A stretch of 64,000 nt of DNA. It comes from Mesostigma viride. Taxonomy: Eukaryota; Streptophyta; Mesostigmatophyceae; Mesostigmatales; Mesostigmataceae. Of the stretch, positions 1 through 10,700 are shown piece by piece. The stretch is taken from positions 1,403,515-1,467,514 of the forward strand of contig RPFO01000026.1 of the NCBI GenBank assembly GCA_009746045.1. The letters are read 5' to 3'. A program made the position numbers and the translations under genes. Every line of letters starts with the position of its first letter. The stretch's first letter is position 1. Below the pieces are notes generated by a model. It had not been told where the DNA came from. It ran no database searches and saw only the letters and a list, made by a program, of their open reading frames with translations.

Positions 1-473
1 CTGCTGCTCGGCAGCCGCGCCGGCTGGGCCGGCTGCGGCGGCTGCGGCTGCAAACCGCCGGCGGACGTGCGGGGCACGGCGAGGGGGATGATGGCACTCG
101 CGCCGCCATCGCCGGCGAGCCTGAGCGTCCCGCCGGTGATGATGGCTTCCGCGCTGAGGCCCAGCACGGCGGGCCTTGCCCGGCCCCGGCGCACGGAGAC
201 CACGTCGCCGTCGCGCAAGAGAGAGATGTCCTGCAACGGAGGGAGGACGAACCCGTCCACGAGAAGTTGGATGCCCTCCGGCTGGGCGGACGCGGCCATC
301 GGGAATTCATGCAGAAGCCTTTGAATGAGGTCGCCTATAAGATGCAGCCGTGACGGGACTAGGTACCAACTTCGGCTGAAGTCTTGGGCGTCGGCCTCCA
401 GGAGACCTGCCTCGAACGTCAGCCTGATTCTTGGCTGCTGACCCGATGAACTCGCGAACGGCGTAGGCGCCAT
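1..473 (-). CDS. COIL: Coilin-like protein, N-terminal domain (partial, runs off left edge)
   Basis: An open frame of 157 codons starts at the ATG at 473..471 and runs without a stop to the window edge. Residues 14-19 (RIRLTF) begin a ubiquitin-like fold. There follow SRSWYLVPSRLHLIGDLI and then LLVDGFVLPPLQDISLLRDGD and VVSVRR. This order (hydrophobic strand, W-hydrophobic-P, 'DGF-LPP', 'LRD-D-V-V+R') is the signature I associate with the self-association domain at the N-terminus of coilin, the scaffold of nuclear Cajal bodies, especially plant coilins. After about residue 95 the sequence becomes Ala/Gly/Pro/Gln rich, as expected for the disordered middle. No intron is needed in the visible part. 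The upstream 870 bases up to the hAT element would hold the promoter; I see no clear core motif. Alternative: another ubiquitin-like nuclear protein. Family assignment is by eye from pattern memory. Confidence 0.78.
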   Translation of the reverse strand, partial: MAPTPFASSSGQQPRIRLTFEAGLLEADAQDFSRSWYLVPSRLHLIGDLIQRLLHEFPMAASAQPEGIQLLVDGFVLPPLQDISLLRDGDVVSVRRGRARPAVLGLSAEAIITGGTLRLAGDGGASAIIPLAVPRTSAGGLQPQPPQPAQPARLPSS

Positions 474-1348
474 TGCAGCCAAACTACACACACATAAATC
501 CAGCAATCAGCTGCCTACACATGTGCGGTAATCACGGCTCCACCCTTGGCGGGCCGGAGCTGGGACAGCATGAAGCGCATCCACGAGGAGGAGCGATGCG
601 AGAAATTACACGGGGTGAAATGTGTCACGAGTCTTCCTCAAGCTGCATTCACCCAGAAACCTGAACTACTCTAAAACGCAGTCTACTTTACATAACATTA
701 TCAGGAGTTTCATCCATCGTATTTGTTAATCAAAGTTGCCGTTTGTTGCGGCACATCTGCGCCACTAGCGACGAAACCGCCATGGCCGTGTTTCGCGACA
801 TTCTTTTCCCGGCAGTTCGATCTAGTACAAGTAGAGAGATATGAACCAGGTCAGGACCAGGTCTTTGCTTGCCGCTTGGCGTTCAATAATTATCTCATCA
901 ACCTGGGCAGGGTCCGTATTCAAGGGTCGTACCCCGAATGACTCTCTGCGGCCCATGTGCGGCGTGGGAAACAACTGAACTGAACTGAACCCCGCATGTA
1001 CAATTGCACAGTCATGGCGCGCATGCCGCAACTCCGCACATCCGCAAGCGAACTGGCACCTCGCAGCACGCCGCGCCGCGCCGCATGCAAGCTTGTTGTT
1101 GTTGTTGTTGCCCACGTCCCCACGCCGCACATGGGCTAACGACCGAGGGCCAGAACACTGAACAGCATGCCAGAGCACTGAACTACCTAGTCTATTATTT
1201 CTGACGATTAGTAGTACAAGAATGGTATGGTAGTAGTTGATATTATCCACGCGTCTGCTGCCCATGTGCAACAACAACAACAAAAGTTGGCGAGTTGGCG
1301 TGGGCAGCCAATAACAACAGCTGCTGCGCGTCTAGAAGCTTCTAGAAG
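474..1348. other. Intergenic region upstream of coilin; no gene seen
   Basis: No supported coding sequence. It holds a short (GTT)n run near 1092-1109 and a (CAA)n run near 1269-1283 in loosely inverted arrangement with flanking CCCATGTG-type sequence. The right end (1331-1348) carries two abutting TCTAGAAG words, one of which is the target-site duplication of the neighbouring hAT-like element. Confidence 0.5.
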
Positions 1349-2469
1349 TAGGGTTGTACCGAATAGCGTTTTGGCTTGCCGAATCGGATACTCGGACCAG
1401 GGGGGTGCCCCGAACCCGATGCCGAATATATTTGGAGCCTCCCGATACCGATACCGAATATGTTCGGAGCTGAAGGGCCCTTCCCGAATCGAACACCGAA
1501 TAGTTCTCCGAACTACACCCTCCGCATTGGTAGTTTTACTAAATAATTATGAGGCTGGGCGCCGGCCAGCTGCAAACGATAAATAAAACAAAAGAATTTT
1601 AATTAACTAATTCCCGAGTGTACTGACCTGTAGTTTTTGAAGCTACCAAACAAATAAAGAAAGTGTAAATAAATAATTTGACTGCCAAGAGCGCTTCTTT
1701 TGCGGTAAAAAACAAAGAAATATTAAATCTCTGGCTGAAAAATGTGCTTTTACTAGCCGTAAGAGCAGTGCATCCGGCTGGGTTATACAAAACAAACAAA
1801 GAATTATTAAATTTCGCAGCCGGTTTAACGGTTGTTCGGTAACCAAACAAACAAACTAATAATTAATTAATTGGGCGGACACAGTAACACTTTCAACCAA
1901 TAAAACGCTAATGTCTAATTCCGAAGGGCCTTTTGGCCGAACTGAATTAAAACTACCAATGCGGGGGGTGTATTCGGACGCCGATCGAATAATGACGACA
2001 GTAGCTACTATAACGTATTAGGTAGACAACTTGTATCATTTATATTAATGAGACTTATATTAATTATTTTGTATCAATTATATATTGAGATACACTTAGG
2101 CTCTTAGTGTTTAATACTTTAGACGAGCACAGTTGCCTTCCCTGCATAGTGCATTCAGCTTTTGGGCGTTGGCCTAACTCTGAGTCGGCGGAGGCATGAC
2201 CGCGCCAGCTGGTGAGTGGAGGCTGGAGGCTGCGCCGCCCGCTAGTAGGGGTACTACTATTCGATATTCGGAACTACGAATATATTCGTCGAATAGTAGG
2301 GTGTCCCGATTTCGATACCGAACATATTCGGAAGTAGAGCTTGCCTCCCGATACCGATACCGAATATGTTCAGACGGACAGACCGTTCTCCGTATACTGA
2401 ACATATTCGGTGTTCGGTTCGGTATTCGGGGGATATTCTGTATTCGGAACACTATTCGGTACAACCCTA
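1349..2469. mobile_element. Non-autonomous hAT-like DNA transposon (MITE), 1.12 kb
   Basis: The element begins TAGGGTTGTACCGAATAG and ends with its inverted complement CTATTCGGTACAACCCTA. It is flanked on both sides by the identical 8-bp word TCTAGAAG (1341-1348 and 2470-2477), the TSD length typical of hAT transposons. Both subterminal regions are dense in CGAATAT/ATATTCGG words in both orientations, which would be candidate transposase sites or hairpins. The AT-rich middle has no transposase-like frame, so mobility would depend on an enzyme elsewhere. Confidence 0.85.
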
Positions 2470-3249
2470 TCTAGAAGCATGCAGCTCTAGCTGCCCAGCT
2501 GCTAGCAGTTGAGTTGGGTTGAGTTCAGCTGCTAGCAGAAGGCAAGCAACGACTGACACTCGGGCATACAAAGTTACAAACCTTTTGGTCATGGCGTCTT
2601 GTTTGCCAGCGTAAAAACATAAAAATGCGTTGCTTCAAATCTGTTCCACCCGGCAACCCGCTGCATGCGGCATTATCAGGCGGAGCCAATTTTCGGAAGA
2701 ACCGTCAGGTTCGCCAGAATTGGCGAAGCTTATAAGGCCGTACACGTGAGAAAACATAGGAATAGGGGATGAAAATCCGTCAATCCATCCATACATACAT
2801 CCATCCATACATACATCCACCGAATTTGTCCCGAATTTGCAAGCATAAGGGTGAGGTTCTTCCGAAAATTGGCTCCGCCGTAGAGTTTCAACGGGCAAGT
2901 TGCAAACACGCACGTTACTTGATACCGTAAGAAAAAGCCAGTGTTTTCTGGTTTTGTGAGTGTTCTTGGGGGTCGATATCGAAAGCGCGATTGATTGCGC
3001 AAGGGTTAGATGTTGAAAGTGCGATTGATTGCGCAATTGATGCCCTACCAACATAATGGCCGGCCTTTGTAGATGGACTCCTAGGCTGTCATTGGATACT
3101 CATACTTTCCTGTCTTTGGCATGGTAGTAACTCATTGGTCACGCACTTCTTTGTAACTACCTCGATAGTCGCAGTAGCGAAGAAGCCATCTGCCCTTTCC
3201 TCAGTATTGCTGTCTGTGTATGCTAGATTGAGCTCCCATACGTGCCTGA
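2470..3249. repeat. Intergenic DNA with a perfect 25-bp inverted repeat
   Basis: 2679-2703 and 2855-2879 are exact reverse complements (GGCGGAGCCAATTTTCGG at the left arm start), separated by 151 bp that include CCATACAT/CCATC runs. A second short direct repeat (GCGATTGATTGCGCAA) occurs at about 2985-3000 and 3022-3037. No gene is seen. The arms could be remnants of a small inverted-repeat transposon or could form a hairpin. This stretch also contains the promoter region of ARPC5. Confidence 0.55.
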
Positions 3250-5116
3250 ATGGAGAACAAAGGCGAGACGCCCGTAGACATCGCCACCGTCATGCGAGAT
3301 ATCGCCGCTAAAGCTAGCGAAGTCGAGCGCCTGATCGGCACTGGAAGGTTTGCCGAAGCGCTTAAGTCGTCTTTGGCTGATCCACCTTTGAGTATCTCAG
3401 ACCAACAATGCAAGGTAATGGGGTGACCCGATACGTTGCAGCGTGTGTTCTTCATCAAATCGTGCCATCGGGACCTGGCAAATGCAGAAAGTCTATAGGT
3501 AACTATAACCTGAAAGCTTTGCTGAAAGCGGATTAAATAACCTTACATCGTTACCGATGCTTTCCACGTATTCTCGCATGCAGACGGCCAACTTCGCTGC
3601 TGTCTACAGTGCTCTCTTGTCGCTCAAAGCCGAGAAGGACATCGATGCCGCTTTGGCGATCCTATCGGTGGATGAATACGATGTTCTCATGAAGTGAGTG
3701 ATTGCTCGTGCTCCTTCAGTGACGCACTGTTGCTCCGTGTGTGTGTGTTTCCCCCCCAATTGAACCTCCATGTAGGCAACATCTGTGTGGCGAGCTCTGC
3801 AATGAGCAGGTGCTCCTCAGAAACTCGATCTGCATCATGCCTGAACAAACAAACTCACCATGGTGGCACATTCTTGTTTATCTCTCGTGCAAATGGCAGT
3901 TTCAGCACGCGATCAGTTTTCAGCGCGCCATGATGCCCATGTTTCTTCTACTGATTTCTCCTTTTACTCACTGTCCTGCCAGTATAGTAAGCTTGTTAGC
4001 TTGCCCAAACTGTATTGCTTTGGATGACATAGTCACCGACCATTGATCCCCAAGCCCCCTCCCGGAGCCCATTACAAGCCCATGAAACAAGCCCCCTCCC
4101 GGAGCCCATTACAAGCCCTTCCCAGGCCGTTACTGCAAGAAGGCATGCTTGTGCGCATCTTCCTTTCACCACAGGTGCCCTCTATCGTGCCTTGCATTCC
4201 CAATTGCCTTGTAGAGCCATGGCTCCTTTTAAACATGTCCACTAAAAAGTATATATATATCTTTACGAGTGCAATGTTTGGCATCCATCCGTACAACGGT
4301 AAAGGGTCGGCGGTCCGCCCTGATGTATCAGTAATTGTTACTGAAAAATCTTAGATGTAAGGATCTTGGAGGTTTTAAGAATGAGGATTTCATCGGCCTC
4401 AAAGACCGGGAGTTGTCACCCCCGACATGGCCTCTGCTCTGGTAGCCAATACCAACGGTATCCAGCGACCCGAGAAAGGTGCAAAACAGTTATGATGTAG
4501 TGATATATCCCAGCATAGACAGGGGTACACGAGGGTATCCCTACCATGAGTAGCATGGAATGTTGTGACCTTGACCCTGCCATGGGCGGATGGGCCATCT
4601 TGACCCTGCCACGGGCCATCACTGCGTAACGGTGCAAGCATACTAAAATGTTGTTGTCACGATCATGGTTGGACTGCCATGACGGCAACTTGCTCCGGAC
4701 CTTTCCTTGTGCATGACTTGCATGTCTTCATTCCCACCTCCCTTTTTCCTTCACGTTTTTCTCTCGCCACTCTTTCCCCACTCCTTCCTGCCTCCCACCG
4801 TCTTCCCAACCTTTTTTCATCTCTTATCTTTTTATCTTGTAATTCATCTTCTCTTTTCCACTTGTCTTTTCATCTTCTCCTCCCCGTAATTATCTGTGCC
4901 TGCCTGTCCACGTGCTCCTTCCTCCTTCTTCCTTCCCCCTTCCCTCTTCCCCCTTCCCCCTTCCCCCTTGCCCCCTCCCCCAGGTACCTCTACCGCGCGC
5001 TGTCCATAGGGGAGAGCAACACGTCGGCCATCTGCTTTCGCCTTCATGAGAAGCTCACGGAGAAGGCCGGCGTGGGCACCATCATCCGCGCGCTGTCATC
5101 CGGCACGTCCGTCTGA
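3250..5116 (+). CDS. ARPC5: Actin-related protein 2/3 complex subunit 5 (p16-Arc), 3 exons
   Basis: Exons 3250..3414, 3584..3693 and 4984..5116 join in phase (GT-AG borders CAAG/GTAATG, TCATGAA/GTGAGTG; acceptors GCATGCAG and CCCCCAG) and encode 135 aa ending at TGA 5114-5116. The product is all-helical in appearance. Exon 1 has RDIAAKASEVERLI and FAEALKSSLADPP. Exon 2 has a 'DIDAALAIL...YDVLMK' helix. Exon 3 has YLYRALS, LHEKLTEKAGVGTIIRAL and ends in TSV. These match the ARPC5 family in order, length (about 130-150 aa) and C-terminus, and the short N-terminus and 'LHEKLTE+AG' resemble plant ARPC5 most. The protein is the smallest subunit of the Arp2/3 complex, which nucleates branched actin; it binds ARPC1 and ARPC4 in the cytoplasm. 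Intron 2 (1290 bp) ends in a long C/T-rich tract. The ATG at 3250 is the first in frame. Confidence 0.92.
4051..4118 (+). repeat. 31-bp tandem duplication in ARPC5 intron 2
   Basis: A 31-base word beginning CAAGCCCCCTCCCGGAGCCC is present exactly twice (4051-4081 and 4088-4118) with a 6-base spacer. It is a recent duplication with no evident function. Confidence 0.8.
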
Positions 5117-7576
5117 CCGGTGATACCTGCCGCATGGGCGGGCACGACCGCCCGCGTTGTGATTCAGCCTTCTTATGGATGCAGCTGGCGTGATTGTCCA
5201 TTTATGCCATCCGGCGCGTCCGTGTGACGTCGCTGAATAGCTCCAGTCTCCGCTCAATAGCTCAGTAGCTTGCAGCGCCGGCGCATCACGCCACATGGGT
5301 GCACATGATCGCCAGCTCGTGATTGGCAAGCAGGTGTGATCGTCAGGCACCGGCAACGGGCAGCGAATTGTGTTCGTTACTTTGCTGGGGACTGGCAGCT
5401 GACACGATTGTCAAATATTACAGGTGACAAGCGTATGGCATGATGGCAGCATGAGGGGGAGCCCCACGGCTGAAAGCGACCTGCATGGCTGTACGTTGTT
5501 CTAATGTGGCTGGCCTTGGTTCCACATTTGGCTGTGGTTCCATGCATGCCATCCTTTCAGGGCCCACTTACGGCCTCAACATTTGCTCCGGCATGACCCG
5601 GCTTACGTCCCTGGATGACCTTTCGGTTGTGGCGTGTTGGACGAGCTGTGATGACGCATTTTCTTTTAGGTGGCACGGGTGCTTTTAGGTGCCTTTTTCT
5701 TTTAGGTGGCACGGGTGATGTTGTGGGCACTGTGATGGCCCATTGTACGCACCATTGCTAAATCTGCTGACAGTGGGATCAGCTTGTTAGGTTGCAGGAT
5801 AACCGGCTGCTGGAGTGGGCAGAAAGGACGGGCGGTTCTTGTTGGAATTCAGCAAACGCCGTCCTGGTTGGGAATGTCATCAAGGTGAGGGCAATGCAGA
5901 AATGGGACGGCTGGTTTTTGGAGGCGAGAGTAGGGATGGAGCCATGCACCCGATCACAGCAGTGTTCAGAGGTAGAAGTCTTCCACTGCTGTGCAGCAAT
6001 TGACTGGTGTTCATTGATGCATGGCAGCAGTGCGCCTTGGATTATTGTATCTGTTTGCTACCTTGGATTATAAACTTGGTTGTGTTGAACTGAACTATTG
6101 GGACAAATCACGGATTGTGCCAGCTGGAGTGCTGACGTTAGAGGGTTCTAGCTTGTGTTTGTTTTCACTTTCGATTTCGTTTTCGGTCGGTTGTTTATCG
6201 TTATGTCAGATGTCAGATGTTCAGGATCAGTTTTTAAAAGTAACGGGATTACGGGAAATAACGGTCATTTTTTTCAGGTTTTTCGCCTTTGTTTCGGCCA
6301 TAATGTGACTTTTTCAATTTCGCCCTTGATTTCTGGGTACGTGGCAAGTGCTGAAGGCATATGAAGAGGCAGATGCCAACGCAAGATCAGTTGTCGTTCG
6401 AAGGCTCGAAGCCCGTACGTCACGTGCGGTAAGCCTGTTGCAATTTTCGACCCCCGACCCGTTTGTTGGCGACCCGGGCCGTTGTCGCTAACATGTCATT
6501 ATGTCATCTCCTCTGACAGACGGTCATCAATAAGAAAATCTCAAGGAGACAACCAGCGCAGGCCAGAAATCGGGAGAATCCTGACCATACATGGTAGCTC
6601 GAGCCTGCCGTTATAACCCATGGCCCCGAACTCCTCCGAGACAAAGGGCACCACGTACCCGGTGGTGCCCGATGTTGCCATAGCCCGTGAGCTTGGCCCG
6701 CTCAGCCCGATCGATCCGACACGCCGAGTAGCCCGCGCCGCCTGGGATGCACCAACCACATGGCTAACTTCCAGCGTGCATAGCACGCGCAGCCTGCATT
6801 AGATGCACCAACCACATGGCTAAGAGCCATGCAAGGGGCAAGCCAAAGAAACGTCAATGAGTGCATGCAAGTGCCGGCCACCTCCCTCAAAGTCCAGAAC
6901 CACGATGTCAGGTCGGTGGTTGGGGGAGTACTTATAAAGCCGCGCCGTCCGCATCCTCAGACTGGATGTTCGCGGGGGGGGGAAACATACGGACCGGACC
7001 ATGGCGAGCACCAACGTCAGGAGGACCGTGTGCAAGTACAAGTACCAATTCTGACAAGTTGGCCACCCATGCGCATGACAGGTAGGGGGTCCCACCCAGG
7101 CCTGCCCACAGCTACCACACTGAGGTCCGCCCTGTGGGAACAAGAGGTTGCGGGGCAAACAGTTGGTGTCGCAGTGCCAGTGCGCCACCGGAAAGTGACT
7201 GGGCGCCAGCTAGGACAAATGGGGGGGCCATAGGGAGAGCGCGGAGGTAACCCGAGCCCACACTCCGCAACGAGAGTGAGAACAGCCACGCACGACCCTG
7301 GGCATTGAGGTCATCAGAAAGAGCCATGGATCCAATCCGCCGTCATTGTGCAGAATGCCCGCGCGTAGGTTTTCTGGTGTTTATATCGATGGCGTGGGCA
7401 GGGAATGCTGCGGGGCCGGGATACCTAGTACGGTGGCAACCGAGCTAGGAGTGCCCTGAGGAAGGCGGCGTATATGTTGGGCAGCGGCCTGCTCAAGCGG
7501 TGCGGATGGTAGTGCAGGCCTGCTGGATCTCAGCATAACTCATATGGATCCTGGATGGCGGTGATGAAAGGGTAGG
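5117..7576. other. Long intergenic stretch after ARPC5; no gene recognised
   Basis: No frame here resembles a known family. At 5207-5228 there is a near copy of the last codons of ARPC5 (CATCCGGCxCGTCCGTxTGA), followed by further degenerate duplications. Other short direct repeats are a 'TTTCTTTTAGGTGGCACGGG' word twice near 5658-5720 and GATGCACCAACCACATGGCTAA twice at about 6746-6767 and 6801-6822. A dispersed repeat lies at 6530-6612. The 3' UTR and polyadenylation site of ARPC5 must lie in the first few hundred bases but are not evident. Confidence 0.45.
6530..6612 (-). repeat. Dispersed repeat, copy 1 (unknown family)
   Basis: Read on the minus strand this contains CAGGCTCGAGCTACCATG, GATTCTCCCGATTTCTGGCC and TGCGCTGGTTGTCTCCTTGA. 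The same block recurs at 10160-10240, 20115-20190 and 59780-59850, so it is an interspersed element. It could be a SINE, but no complete pol III promoter is visible. Confidence 0.6.
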
Positions 7577-7589
7577 AGCCCTATATATA

Positions 7590-7964
7590 TTAAAAAATAA
7601 TATTAATTAAATCCTTTACGTTAACTTATATATATTAAAAATATAATTACTTACAACAGAGTGAAATCACTCAAACCAAAGCAAACGCCCAGCTATAAAC
7701 CTATATACAGAGCCATGTCAAAGCTCTATACTACGATAAGACCAATGGAAACGCCTAACGGGAGGAACCTAATAGCCCTGCTGCACCGCAAAATCAGCCC
7801 GCGTACGGCGGAGCATGATGTCAGCCATGGCCCGAGTCAGCGCCACCGACAAGCGCTGACGCCAATATGACGTCCAGGTCCGCGCCGACCATGGGGCCCG
7901 CTGGCCCTCCAGGTCCAGCCGGTCCTCCCGGAGCCGGCAACACTCCTTGAAGAAGGCGGAGGTC
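7590..7964 (-). mobile_element. 5'-truncated LINE, family 3 (3' end of ORF2 plus 3' UTR)
   Basis: The insert is bounded by a 13-bp TSD AGCCCTATATATA (7577-7589 and 7965-7977). Read on the minus strand, a short C-terminal coding tail (ending FAVQQGY, stop) is followed by a 3' UTR with a CCTCCCGTTAGG hairpin and an AT-rich tail. A second truncated copy of the same 3' end lies at 51904-52059. There is no reverse-transcriptase core in either copy, so assignment to a LINE rests on structure: poly-AT tail, 5' truncation, TSD and coding tail. Confidence 0.65.
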
Positions 7965-8144
7965 AGCCCTATATATACACAATCGGAAATCAGAAAATAC
8001 ATAACTTTCCCCACTGAGTCCACCCATCAAGTGCGAGGACGCGGATGGAGCCGCCAGGTCTTCCGGTTCACCCATGCAACCACCGCCCCGAAATTACCGT
8101 CATGCTTGACTACGACGGGTACGGGTTGCCACCGGCCTGCTCAT

Positions 8145-9990
8145 CGGGTTCCACCGGCCAGCGTTTATTGCTGCGCGCCATCGATCGTCGACTGTATATG
8201 AGCTAGGGCTCCCAGGCAGTAGTGCGGACTGCGGAAGGCACCACCCGACCATTCCCCCTTCAGCTGACCACGGGGTGTCCTGTCCCCATGGATATCTGTA
8301 CTAATTCATTATTGTCGTGGACCAAGTCATGCGCCGGGCACGTGCGCGCTTTACGTATACTGCCTGGCTGGGGTTCGAGACTTCGAGCCCGGCTTGGACA
8401 TCCTTAACGAGCGAGAGCACGTCGGCGGGGTTGGCACTGGCTACCGCCTGGCCGACCTGATTTATGCGGACGACACCACCGGCTCATCGCGCGCCCCGAG
8501 CACATTCAGACCTGGCTGGACTGTCTGGGCTTGGGGGCGAGGGCGGTGGGTTTGGAGATGAGTGTCAAAACTGAGGCGATCGATGCCATTTGATTGGGGC
8601 CTCCAGTCGCCCAACGCTGCCGCGACTGCTTGACGGGACGGAGGTCCGTGGTTCCGTGATCGCTTCAAACTGTTGGGGAGCATGCTCCCCGACACCGCCG
8701 ACGGACGATGTGGACATCCGCATCGGCCTGGCCTGGGCCAGGCTCCGTTCGCTCAACACCTCTACTGGCGCTCGAAGGGCAGGCCTGGGCGTCGAGCACC
8801 GCAAGCGCATGCTCTTCAAGGTCCTCGTCCTAGCAAGGTGCTTGTACATATGGCGCCGAGACCGGCGTGGACACTCACGGACGTACACACTGGCGGCTAA
8901 GCTAGAAGGCACAGTTTACAGGATGCTCCGATAGGTCCTGAATGTAGGGCTTTCCAAGCGGCATAGGTCATTAGAGTCTTTGTATCAGGGTATGCCTCAT
9001 ATTTCGGACGATCTCGATTAGGCAGCGTAGGATAGCATTTGTAGGACATCTTGCTCGCACTAGCCAGGTCCGGACACCGCCCTTAATTGGTCTGGCCGGC
9101 CCCCAGCGCCACTTGGCCAATTACCAGGGCGGCATATCTTGACCTGGCCCGTGGCCCCAAGGCCGACATTCCTAGGAAGCTATAGGCAAACCTGCCATGA
9201 ACTACTACGTCTACACCCAGATGTTGCTGGCCGACCTAGTGGTCCCAGCTCAGTTTGAACACCGCATCCACTCCCTCTCCCTTCTTTGGACTGCCATGCA
9301 GAACAAGAAGCGGTGGCAGAAGATTGTCCAGGCCGGGCTCCAGCTAGGCGCACACGCCAGCCCCGGCCTGTGGGCAAGCCACCTCCCCCCAAGAGGAAGG
9401 GGCGTTTTGCTGAGTTACTAGTGTAGTTAAGATTTTCTTTAATACTAGAAAGAGCTTTAAAGGAGTTAGGTTAGTTAGTTCGATTCCGCGGCTTCGTCCA
9501 CCTCCATCCACTGATCCAGCAAGGAATATGTTCCCTTCAAAGAACAGCTGGTAGAGGACATGAGGGGCCTACTAGGCCTCTCCGTGATTTGGAAGATGAT
9601 GATGGACATGCAAGGCCAAGTGGGCCCAGGTCATAGAGGACATTAACGAGCCCCCCCCCGTGGGGAAGCGCCCGCGTCAGTGTGCAAACCCGCGGGAGGC
9701 ACGCCAGACATGCAGCTCCCCTAGGGTACCTAGCGTGGTGTTGTTTAGATAGATGTTGTAGTTAGTGATGTTGTTTAGATAGATGTTGTAGGTAGCTGAT
9801 AGTAGATAGATTAGACCGGTAGGACGGTTTGCACCCATCAATCCATCCATCGGATCACCCTGATCTAGTCCGTGACTCCCCAACGGGAGCACGAGTCTAA
9901 TTAATTAATAAATTAAGGAATATGTGCTACATGATCTCCCAACGGAGGCATGATGTTATAATTTAATTTAATTTTAATTTAATGCATGTT
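8145..9990 (+). pseudogene. 5'-truncated LINE relic, family 1 (RT C-terminal half), with nested insertion
   Basis: Broken frames from about 8145 match in order the 3' half of the reverse transcriptase of the complete LINE at 38642-43797. There is a degraded palm motif region (IYADDTT split by a frameshift near 8475), 'IGASSRPTLPRLLDGTEV', 'HRKRMLFKVLVL' and the C-terminal 'YTQMLLADLVVPAQFE'. Multiple frameshifts and stops make it inactive. Its 3' UTR is split at 9521-9925 by a family-2 LINE. The terminal part resumes at 9926 (GCTACATGATCTCCCAACGG) and ends in AATTTAATTTAA. Confidence 0.85.
9532..9914 (+). mobile_element. 5'-truncated LINE, family 2, inserted in the family-1 relic
   Basis: It is flanked by the 11-bp TSD AAGGAATATGT (9521-9531 and 9915-9925). 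It contains the C-terminal coding end of family 2 ('GLSVIWK-MMD' followed by the V-GKR-R tail), a 3' UTR with TAGATAGATGTTGTAG repeats and CCATC units, the hairpin CTCCCCAACGGGAG, and an AATTAATTAAT tail. The TSD interrupts the 3' UTR of the older LINE exactly. Confidence 0.9.
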
Positions 9991-10700
9991 GTGTGTCGCA
10001 CCTGGAGGTATGACTGCATGCTCACTTCGATCTACCGACCATGCAAGTAGTCAGTCATATATGCAGTACTTTATATGCACTAAACACATTTTACTCCGCA
10101 CCGCGCGATCTATTATATACCTCTTATTATAGACAGTTGTCTCATAAAACAAGCAAGATTGCATGAGCAGGCTCGAGCTACCATGGTCCGGATTCTCCCG
10201 ATTTCTGCATGGCCTGCGCTGGTTGTCTCCTTGATGAGATTGCATGATATTTAAAAATCACAAGTTGCTTGAACATGTTGTGGTATAGCACTTGAAGCTT
10301 ACCTCGAAGTATACACCCTGTTACTGATATAGATGGTTCTATATAGCTAGCTCAGTCAATGGTCTTTTCTTTCGTCTTCACTTTCACTTTGTCAATCAAT
10401 GTTAGAACATATGCTAGGAGCGTACCTTTTCTACTAATTCTACTTTGTTTTCTGTCTAGCAATATTTAATTTGCATTTTCCAGCAGCCTCCTACATACTC
10501 TCAACGTCGCTTCCCAGCTCTACCGGTCGGGATGCCTCCACACACCTTTGGTAACCCTTGTTAACATGCATCTTTGGGCTGCATGCTCCCTCTTCGTCAC
10601 TTCTACTTGTAAGTAAGTTCTCACACCTCACACACTAGGCCTGTTTTTTTTTTTGTGTGTGTGTGTTGTCATGTTGTTGTTGTTGTCATGTTGTACGTCG
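9991..10700. other. Intergenic DNA with dispersed repeat copy 2; no gene
   Basis: AT-rich sequence. 10160-10240 is a plus-strand copy of the dispersed repeat (GGCTCGAGCTACCATGGTCC ... GGTTGTCTCCTTGAT). The remaining part shows no coding frame of interest and leads into the GGT array through TGTTGTTGTTG sequence. Confidence 0.5.
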
